Assembly: GCA_913059105.1 (NCBI GenBank)
Contig: CAJXRL010000002.1
Coordinates: 1 to 43,065, forward strand
DNA length: 43,065 nucleotides
Source of the DNA: an uncultured Flavobacteriales bacterium
Lineage (GTDB): Bacteria; Bacteroidota; Bacteroidia; Flavobacteriales_E; Vicingaceae
Direction of reading: 5' to 3'
Shown piece after piece: positions 36,107-43,065 of the stretch. Position numbers and translations under genes: made by a program. Numbering within the stretch: the stretch's first letter is position 1; the number at the start of each line of letters is the position of its first letter. The notes under the pieces were generated by a model. It searched no databases. It was not told the origin of the DNA and was given only the letters and a program-made list of their open reading frames with translations.

Positions 36107-37428
36107 TCACTGGGCTTATTTTTAGATTCGGTATTCGGCTTATTGCGATTATTTGGTCTTCTTTTTTTGAATGGCCTTTTCTTAGTTGCTCCGTCCTTTG
36201 TTTCTCCTGCGTTATTATTGCTATTCTTTTGTGTCGAATTAGTATTGCTCGGCTGCGGTTTATTTCCACCTTGTTTGACATGTGCTTGTGCCGGCTTGTT
36301 GCTTGACTTTTTCTTTGGTCGGCGTTTCTTTTGCTTCAGTTGATTGTCAAAGCGAGTCAAATCGTCATCCCCGACAACATTTGCATAAGCAGGTTTTTCC
36401 TCAACAATAACATTGCTATAGTCTTTCAAGTTGTCTACCTTTTCTTCTTTCTTGTTGATAGCAATTACCTCTTTCACTCTTTCCAAACTCATTTCAATGA
36501 ACTCATACGGTTCATCTTGGTATGAATACCACATTTTGTTAGCAAATATGTCCATCTTTTGAAAGAAGGCATTCCCTTTTTTAGTCTTCAGTTTCAGTTT
36601 GGTATCTGGAAACTTCTTCAGTTCATCAACGTAGGTATCCAACTCAAAGTTCAAACAACATTTTAATTTTCCACACTGGCCCGCCAACTTCGTAGGATTC
36701 AATGATAGTTGCTGATAACGAGCAGCTGAAGTAGAAACCGATCTAAAGTCGGTTAACCAAGTCGAACAACATAACTCCCTTCCACAAGAACCAATCCCTC
36801 CCAATCTTCCTGCTTCTTGACGCATTCCAATTTGCTTCATTTCAATTCTAACTTTAAAAGTATCGGCCAGCTTTCTAATCAAATCTCTAAAATCAACTCT
36901 CTCTTCCGCTGTATAGTAAAATACTGCTTTCGACAAGTCGCCTTGATATTCAACATCCGAGATTTTCATCCTTAACGATAGTTCATTGGCCACGGCTCTT
37001 GCGTTTAGCATCGCTTCAGACTCTTTTGCCCTCCCTTCTAGCCATTTGTCTACGTCGTTTTCATTTGCCTTACGGTGAATTTTTTTGAGATCCGCTTTCT
37101 GCAAAAAGATATTCTTTTTTTGCATTTGCAATCTCACCAGTTCTCCAGTTAAACAAACCACTCCAACATCATAGCCAGTTGTTGCTTCAACTTTTACAAT
37201 ATCCCCTTCGTATAGGCTAAATTTCTCAGTGTTTATAAAAAACTCCTTCCTCCCGTTTTTAAACCGAACCTCAACGCAATTGAAGGGCTCTACATTGGCG
37301 GGTAGCGCCATGTTAGAAAGCCAGTTAAAGGTAGTTAATTTCGAGCATCCGCCATTGCCGCAACTTCCGTTGGATTTACAGCCATTTGGGACGCCATCTA
37401 TCTTGTTTGAGCAAGTAGCACAGCCCAT
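36103..37428 (-). CDS. PSP1 domain protein (RicT/YaaT-like) with a basic low-complexity tail
   Basis: YYTAEERVDFRDLIRKLADTFKVRIEMKQIGMRQEAGRLGGIGSCGRELCCSTWL and GQCGKLKCCLNFE. Confidence 0.93.
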   Translation of the reverse strand: MGCATCSNKIDGVPNGCKSNGSCGNGGCSKLTTFNWLSNMALPANVEPFNCVEVRFKNGRKEFFINTEKFSLYEGDIVKVEATTGYDVGVVCLTGELVRLQMQKKNIFLQKADLKKIHRKANENDVDKWLEGRAKESEAMLNARAVANELSLRMKISDVEYQGDLSKAVFYYTAEERVDFRDLIRKLADTFKVRIEMKQIGMRQEAGRLGGIGSCGRELCCSTWLTDFRSVSTSAARYQQLSLNPTKLAGQCGKLKCCLNFELDTYVDELKKFPDTKLKLKTKKGNAFFQKMDIFANKMWYSYQDEPYEFIEMSLERVKEVIAINKKEEKVDNLKDYSNVIVEEKPAYANVVGDDDLTRFDNQLKQKKRRPKKKSSNKPAQAHVKQGGNKPQPSNTNSTQKNSNNNAGETKDGATKKRPFKKRRPNNRNKPNTESKNKPSE

Positions 37429-37492
37429 AGTATTTCTATATATTCAATAGCACCTGAGCGCTAGTATCGTTAAACAAATTGGGTAAAAACCC

Positions 37493-38647
37493 TTAACTCA
37501 CAAATGTACGTTTTTTGACACGAAGCAAGTTTGCAAATTTCATCGACATATCCATAAATAATATTTTTGCATATGCATTCCTAGAAACATGATAATGGGC
37601 GTCATTTAAGATTTCCATGATGCCAAAAACGTTGTTTTCATGAACAAAAGGAGCAAATTTTTTCAAGAAATTTCCCTCTGCTCCATCAAATCGTTGTAGG
37701 GACGTTCCTGCATAATTTCGAATCATTCCTTCACGCATTACTTCTAGCGCATATTCTAGAAACTGCTTTTGCCTTTCTCTTCCAAACTTTCTATCACTAA
37801 CCTGCTCCACCCAGGCATGCATTTTTTCAATATTTGCCTCATAGCACCCTCGCATCCAACTTGCAAATAATTCAAAATCCATTTCTGAATCTTCTGATAC
37901 GTGTACTTTCTCTTCGGCCCGTAAAACGTCTCCTTCTGAAAGTACCGCAATTTGCTGTGCTCGTTCTTCTCCTACCTGCTTCTTGTTTGACAAATATTTT
38001 ACAATTTCTATAGCCTCGATCGGGGGAACACGAATCATTTGTGTTCTTGAAGTAATGGTTTTCAATAGCATCTCTTCATCTTCAGCAATTAAAATGATAA
38101 TCGTTTTCCCTACCGGCTCCTCAATAAGTTTCAACAGCTTATTTGATGCTTGAGCGTTCAGATTCTCTGGCTTCCAAATCAATAAAAACTTAAACTCCGA
38201 CTCAAAGGCTTTTAGGTTCAGCTTCTTTATAATCGCCTGGCTTTCTGCGACATTAATTAAACTTTGTTTTTGTTCAATGCCAATTGTTTTGTGCCATTCT
38301 TCCAAGTCGAAATAAGGGTTTTCTATATTTAACGCTCTCCAATCCTTTATGAAATCATCACTAACTGGTTTTGCTTTTATAGAGCTTGTTGTGCTCACGG
38401 GAAAAGAAAAGTGCAAATCAGGGTGAACTAGTTTATTGAACTTAATGCAAGAAGAACAAGTTCCGCATGAGTCTTCTTTTTGTTTGTTTTTACACGCAAC
38501 GAATTGGGCGTATGCTATAGCTAGTGGAAGTGATCCATATCCACTTTTACCAACAAACAGTTGAGCATGAGAAATTCTGCCCGCATTAACCGTTTGAATG
38601 AGTCGACTCTTTAAATGAGATTGTCCAACTATGTCTTTAAAATGCAT
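37493..38647 (-). CDS. holB: DNA polymerase III delta-prime subunit
   Basis: FKDIVGQSHLKSRLIQTVNAGRISHAQLFVGKSGYGS; Cys cluster CKNKQKEDSCGTCSSC; NKLLKLIEEP; TSRTQMI. Confidence 0.9.
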   Translation of the reverse strand: MHFKDIVGQSHLKSRLIQTVNAGRISHAQLFVGKSGYGSLPLAIAYAQFVACKNKQKEDSCGTCSSCIKFNKLVHPDLHFSFPVSTTSSIKAKPVSDDFIKDWRALNIENPYFDLEEWHKTIGIEQKQSLINVAESQAIIKKLNLKAFESEFKFLLIWKPENLNAQASNKLLKLIEEPVGKTIIILIAEDEEMLLKTITSRTQMIRVPPIEAIEIVKYLSNKKQVGEERAQQIAVLSEGDVLRAEEKVHVSEDSEMDFELFASWMRGCYEANIEKMHAWVEQVSDRKFGRERQKQFLEYALEVMREGMIRNYAGTSLQRFDGAEGNFLKKFAPFVHENNVFGIMEILNDAHYHVSRNAYAKILFMDMSMKFANLLRVKKRTFVS

Positions 38648-38739
38648 GCATCAAAGGTAAATCTTCTTTTGTTAGACAAAACATTTCTCTAAAGAAATAT
38701 TAAGTTTACCATCCACAATTTTTTGTTTAAAAGCTCCTT

Positions 38740-39927
38740 ATGAAAAATATAGAAACATTTGATTTTCAAGACAAAAAAGCACTCATTAGAGTTGATTTCA
38801 ATGTGCCTTTAAACAGCAAGTTTGAAGTAACCGATGCTACTCGAATTAATGCAGCAGTACCAACTATCAAAAAAGTGCTTGCTGGTGGTGGTTCTGTGAT
38901 CTTAATGTCACACCTAGGAAGACCAAAAGGGGAGAAACAAGATAAGTTCTCATTGAAGCACATTGTAGCAACTATTAGCGAAAAGCTTGGTGTACATGTG
39001 AAATTTGTAGAAGATTGCATTGGGGAGCCAGCGGAAACGGCTGCTGAGAATTTAGAAAACGGAGAAGTTGTGCTTTTGGAGAATCTTCGGTTTTACAACG
39101 AAGAAGCGGCAGGCGATGTTGTCTTTGCTAAAAAACTTGCTGATTTAGGCGATGTATACATCAATGATGCATTTGGAACGGCACACAGAGCGCATGCTTC
39201 GACTGCCATCATTGCTTCTTTTTTCGAAGATAAAATGTTTGGCTACGTTATAGAAAATGAACTAGAGGCAGCTCAAAAGGTAGTGGAAAGTGATGAGCGA
39301 CCCTTCACGGCAATTATGGGCGGCGCAAAAATTTCAGACAAGATTTTGCTTATTGAAAAATTACTAGACAAAGTAGATAATTTAATTATTGGAGGCGGAA
39401 TGAGCTATACCTTCTTTAAAGCTTTGGGTGGGGAAATTGGCTCTTCTTTGGTTGAAGAAGATAAATTAAGTTTAGCAAGAACAATTTTATCTTTGGCAAA
39501 AGAAAAAAACGTCAACTTGTGCTTGCCCGTAGATTCTGTTGTTTCTTCAGCATTTAGTAACGATGCCGAAATTAGTATAAGCGACAACACTTCTATTGAA
39601 CAAGGGTGGATGGGATTAGATATTGGACCAAAAGCAATTGAAGATTTTTCTAACATCATTAAAAAATCGAAAACAATTATGTGGAATGGTCCGATGGGTG
39701 TTTTTGAAATGAGCAATTTTGAAAGTGGAACCAAATCGGTGGCTCAAGCAATTGCTGATGCCACTGCAAATGGAGCGTACACTCTTATTGGTGGAGGCGA
39801 TTCTGCTGCAGCCATTAACAAGTTCAACTTCGAAAACAAAGTGAGTTACATTTCAACAGGAGGTGGCGCTTTGTTAGAATATATGGAAGGGAAAGAATTG
39901 CCGGGAATAAAGGCCATAAGAGATTAA
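38740..39927 (+). CDS. pgk: Phosphoglycerate kinase
   Basis: [73 protein letters not shown]. Confidence 0.98.
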   Translation: MKNIETFDFQDKKALIRVDFNVPLNSKFEVTDATRINAAVPTIKKVLAGGGSVILMSHLGRPKGEKQDKFSLKHIVATISEKLGVHVKFVEDCIGEPAETAAENLENGEVVLLENLRFYNEEAAGDVVFAKKLADLGDVYINDAFGTAHRAHASTAIIASFFEDKMFGYVIENELEAAQKVVESDERPFTAIMGGAKISDKILLIEKLLDKVDNLIIGGGMSYTFFKALGGEIGSSLVEEDKLSLARTILSLAKEKNVNLCLPVDSVVSSAFSNDAEISISDNTSIEQGWMGLDIGPKAIEDFSNIIKKSKTIMWNGPMGVFEMSNFESGTKSVAQAIADATANGAYTLIGGGDSAAAINKFNFENKVSYISTGGGALLEYMEGKELPGIKAIRD

Positions 39928-40103
39928 ACTTAAAGCAGAAGGGGTGAAATTTAAAGTAAAAACTAGCGCACAACTACTTGTCTTTAACTGTAAATATACC
40001 CGGAAAAGCAATTTAACAATTAAGGCTAAAAAGTTAATCTTCGTTTTGAAATCTTATAACCCCCAAGATAATTACTCTTCTTCCCCATATGAATTTTCGC
40101 TTT

Positions 40104-40658
40104 TCACTTTAAACTTTTTGCTTTCTCCTCTACCGTATTTTTAAACTCATTTGCTTTTTCCTTTACCTTGCTAATTTCAAAGTCTTCCATCAATTCTTTA
40201 AATGGAGCGGTCGCTAGTTTTATTGGTTTGTACAAAACAGATTCTTCTGCGAAATCAATTGTAACAAATTCAAACTTCTTGTTTAAGTTTTCGAAAAAGT
40301 AGAGCCCTATACTAATTATTAACGCAAATTTTAGCGTTCCAAAAAGTAACCCTAAAACACGGTTTACGAAACCAAGAGCAGCTAATTTCAAAGCTTTGTT
40401 TAAAATTCGTGCTGCTAAAAAAACCACAAAAACAATTAGAACAAAAGTGACCAAAAAGCTAATTAATCCCAGCCATTCTTGAGTAATATCAACAAACTGA
40501 ACAAGTTTCCCTGCTGTAAAATCAGAGAATTTAATGGCCCCATAAATACCTAAAAATAGCCCAACTAAAGAAGCAAGCTCAAGCACCAGGCCTTTCTTAA
40601 AGCCCATTACTGCACCCCAAAGAAGAGGTATAATCAATATAATATCTATCTGACTCAT
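40104..40658 (-). CDS. CvpA family membrane protein
   Basis: MSQIDIILIIPLLWGAVMGFKKGLVLELASLVGLFLGIYGA with four TM segments. Confidence 0.9.
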   Translation of the reverse strand: MSQIDIILIIPLLWGAVMGFKKGLVLELASLVGLFLGIYGAIKFSDFTAGKLVQFVDITQEWLGLISFLVTFVLIVFVVFLAARILNKALKLAALGFVNRVLGLLFGTLKFALIISIGLYFFENLNKKFEFVTIDFAEESVLYKPIKLATAPFKELMEDFEISKVKEKANEFKNTVEEKAKSLK

Positions 40659-40761
40659 GTGTTTCTGCCTGCTAAATTAAAACCTAGATCAATTATTCAT
40701 TAGAATTCAGAACCTTAGTATATAGTAATTTATTAATCCTCTTCGCTAAAGTATTAAAATA

Positions 40762-40947
40762 TTATCCTCTATTTTTAACAATTGCAAATGTCCTTAAATT
40801 AAAAAAAGAATCTGTTTCCAAGAAGCTAAAATCTATTTTGCTTAACCCTTCAGAATATAACTCCTCCCTACCCCTTGCAAGGCGGAAAATATTTGAAAAA
40901 GCATGACTCATATAATATCCCTTCCGAAAATCTAAGTCTCTAAACAA
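40762..40947 (-). pseudogene. Orphan 61-aa ORF, possibly the C-terminal remnant of a larger gene
   Basis: FRDLDFRKGYYMSHAFSNIFRLARGREELYSEGLSKIDFSFLETDSFFNLRTFAIVKNRG has natural-looking composition but no ATG start upstream; an in-frame TGA lies just upstream. Confidence 0.3.
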
Positions 40948-40982
40948 TAATCGAGCTCAGGTTATTACTAATTTTGGTTTTT

Positions 40983-41336
40983 ATGGAAATTGAGTTTCAA
41001 AAAAAGTGGGATGAGCTTGCAAAAAAAATAAACAATCGATTTGACGATGCGTTAGATGTTGAATCTATTTTGTTTGTTATCGGCATGCAAGAGTTGGGGC
41101 AAGTAATAGACAAGTTCACAAAAGACCAAAAATTAGAGGTAATTCATGTTGCTGTTTGCGTCATTTTAGAACCCTTTGGTTTCTACAAATATGAAGGAAG
41201 AGACAAAGACGCTTGGCCGCATTGGAAAGCTGTAAAAGATCTACCAAGATTAAACAACAATGAACAAGAACAGCTTATAAAGGAAGGGATATTGGAATAT
41301 TTTAAAAACTCCCCTTTTATGGAAAAGGCTATCTAA
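40983..41336 (+). CDS. Conserved-looking hypothetical protein
   Basis: 117-aa soluble ORF (MEIEFQKKWDELAKKINNRFDDALDVESILFVIGMQELGQ) with an intact ATG at 40983. Confidence 0.65.
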   Translation: MEIEFQKKWDELAKKINNRFDDALDVESILFVIGMQELGQVIDKFTKDQKLEVIHVAVCVILEPFGFYKYEGRDKDAWPHWKAVKDLPRLNNNEQEQLIKEGILEYFKNSPFMEKAI

Positions 41337-41703
41337 AAACCAATTTTTTCTCGAATGTATTGCTGCTTCTCGGAGATTTTCTTTTTATCTCCAATAAGAC
41401 ACTAGCAGAGTCAATAATTACGACGTCATTTGGCCCTGCATATAATGCCAAATCCAACAATCGAGTGTTTTTATAGGAAAAGTACGCTTTGCCAAAATTA
41501 TCGGTTACCGTTGAGTCAATAACGTCAGCATCCAATATGCCAGATACAGCTCCAGGAGCAGATGTCTTTACCCAAACTTGCCTTACAGGGTTGTTATCGT
41601 TGTCTACTACAGTTACTTCTAAGTCTGGACTGATTTCCTTTTTGCATGAAAATGAGAATGCTACAGCAAGTAAAACAAAGAAAGTTGGGTTTAATTTTTT
41701 CAT
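41329..41703 (-). CDS. Putative lipoprotein
   Basis: Lipobox-like VAFSFSCKKE; Ig/carboxypeptidase-regulatory-like VTVVDNDNNPVRQVWVKT. Confidence 0.65.
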   Translation of the reverse strand: MKKLNPTFFVLLAVAFSFSCKKEISPDLEVTVVDNDNNPVRQVWVKTSAPGAVSGILDADVIDSTVTDNFGKAYFSYKNTRLLDLALYAGPNDVVIIDSASVLLEIKRKSPRSSNTFEKKLVFR

Positions 41704-41752
41704 ACTTTTGTTGAAATATCTAGAAAACTTCTAGCACAAATTTAATACAATT

Positions 41753-42403
41753 TTGAACAAGCTAATTCTAAGCCTACTTCTTTACTTTTCCTTTGCTATT
41801 TCTGGCCATAGTCAGTCGTTGATTTCAATGGAAACAAGTGCTGGAGAAATAATTATCAAATTGTATGATGATACCCCTTTACACAAGGCAAATTTTTTAA
41901 AATTAATAGAAAAAGAGTTCTACGATAGTTTATTGTTTCATAGAGTTATAAAAGACTTCATGATGCAAGGCGGCGATCCTAACTCTAAAAATGCATCTCG
42001 GTACAAAAAGCTAGGAACAGGAGGTCCTGGTTATACTATTGAAGCAGAAATAAGCCCACAACATATTCACAAAAAAGGCGCTTTAGCAGCAGCAAGAAAT
42101 GAGGATAACATCAACCCAAAGAAAAAAAGTAACGGTTCACAATTTTACATTGTTACAGGCAGAAAATATCCAAAAAAATATATGCCTAGGTTTGAAGAAA
42201 GCAGAGGGAAAAAATATTCCGAAAAAGAACTTATTACGTATGAAACACTAGGGGGTGCGCCACATTTAGATGGGTTGTATACCGTTTTTGGCGAAGTGAT
42301 GAGAGGGTTAGATATTATCCAGAGAGTTTGTAATAGTCCGGTTAACGGGGCTAACAGACCTCTAAAAGATATCTACATTTTAAAAATTAAGATAATTCGA
42401 TAA
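41753..42403 (+). CDS. Peptidyl-prolyl cis-trans isomerase (cyclophilin type), exported; TTG start
   Basis: ETSAGEIIIKLYDDTPLHKANFLKLIE, FHRVIKDFMMQGGDP, NGSQFYIVTG, LDGLYTVFGEVMRGLD; signal peptide only if TTG 41753 is used. Confidence 0.9.
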   Translation: MNKLILSLLLYFSFAISGHSQSLISMETSAGEIIIKLYDDTPLHKANFLKLIEKEFYDSLLFHRVIKDFMMQGGDPNSKNASRYKKLGTGGPGYTIEAEISPQHIHKKGALAAARNEDNINPKKKSNGSQFYIVTGRKYPKKYMPRFEESRGKKYSEKELITYETLGGAPHLDGLYTVFGEVMRGLDIIQRVCNSPVNGANRPLKDIYILKIKIIR

Positions 42404-43035
42404 TGTTAAGTAGAGCAAAAGAACTATTAGAAGAAACAAAGGAATTCAAAGCCAAAACAGTTGAAGAGGTGGAGGCTTTTAGAATTAAACTATTGGGTAG
42501 CAAGGGAGAACTTAAAAAACTTTTTGCGGAATTTAGAAATGTCGCAGCCGAAGAAAAAAAAGAGTTTGGGGCAATTTTGAACCAACTAAAAGAGAAGGCT
42601 CAAGAAAAAGTAGAAGCATTAAAATCTGAATTAAGCAGTTCAGCCTCATTTCAAGACTTCAGCAATTTTGACTTTAGCCGTCCAACAAACCTCAATGAAA
42701 TTGGTTCACGCCATCCAATTTCAATCATTAAAAACGAGATCATCGAAATTTTCAACAGAATTGGCTTTCAGGTATCTGAAGGTCCTGAAATTGAAGATGA
42801 TTGGCATAATTTTTCTGCACTAAATTTTCCCCCAGAGCACCCAGCAAGAGATATGCAGGATACTTTTTTTGTTGAAAAAGACCCAGACATTACGTTGAGA
42901 ACGCATACAAGTTCTGTTCAAGTTCGTGTAATGGAAAATTCTACTCCTCCAATAAGAACTATTTCTCCTGGAAGAGTTTATCGGAACGAGGCAATTTCGG
43001 CAAGAGCGCATTGCTTTTTTCACCAAGTAGAAGGT
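42403..43035 (+). CDS. pheS: Phenylalanyl-tRNA synthetase alpha subunit, 3' truncated by adapter
   Basis: NLNEIGSRHPISIIKNEIIEIFNRIGFQVSEGPEIEDDWHNFSALNFPPEHPARDMQDTFFV, LRTHTSSVQVRVME, FHQVEG. The track's terminal SLIHI* is adapter-encoded. Confidence 0.96.
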
Positions 43036-43065
43036 CTGTCTCTTATACACATCTGACGCTGCCGA
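43036..43065 (+). other. Nextera read-1 adapter read-through CTGTCTCTTATACACATCTGACGCTGCCGA
   Basis: Exact match to the mosaic end plus the read-1 adapter reverse complement. Confidence 0.98.

Noticed and set aside
36098-36343. 81-aa hydrophobic plus-strand ORF
   Set aside because: Antisense of the Lys/Arg/Asn-rich ricT tail; reverse complement of basic codons gives Leu/Phe-rich sequence.
39944-40144. 66-aa ORF after pgk
   Set aside because: Low-complexity AT-rich translation that ends within antisense cvpA; no supporting features.
1-43065. CRISPR arrays, rRNA, tRNA, transposases, phage genes
   Set aside because: No direct-repeat/spacer pattern, cloverleaf, IS-type transposase or phage structural ORF recognised; the Tn5 mosaic ends at both contig tips are library adapters, not a natural transposon.

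Overview
This is a 43 kb, AT-rich, gene-dense chromosomal window. The lineage looks like Bacteroidota, probably Flavobacteriales-like, inferred from a CcoN-CcoO fusion, GldH, a T9SS sorting domain, SprB repeats and TAnnTTTG-like promoters. Both ends of the window are Nextera library adapter, not biology. The left end even shows P7 + i7 index + ME, and the last codons of the terminal pheS ORF are adapter-encoded. The main accessory block (about 0.3-12.7 kb) is a microaerobic respiration cluster: an Fnr/Crp-type regulator, ccoI, a universal stress protein, a cysteine-dioxygenase-like cupin, ccoS, a fused ccoNO, ccoQ, ccoP, ccoG, ccoH, a SafE/TauE-like membrane protein and a PLP-dependent decarboxylase. 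The rest is mostly housekeeping or secretion/gliding genes: tspO-like, ileS, dksA-like, lspA, an ECF sigma factor with a TM/beta-barrel partner, asd, lamin-tail/T9SS secreted proteins, glycosyltransferases, scoAB, PBP1A, gldH, ricT-like, holB, pgk, cvpA, a cyclophilin and pheS. The most interesting new observation is three Fnr-like palindromes (TGAY-N4-ATCA) upstream of ccoI, the usp/CDO-like pair and ccoS. Each lies exactly 35 nt from a TAnnTTTG-like -7 element, and the middle one does so on both strands. The neighbouring fnr-like gene carries an in-frame TAA at codon 28. I ran no database searches; all family calls come from motifs recognised by eye.
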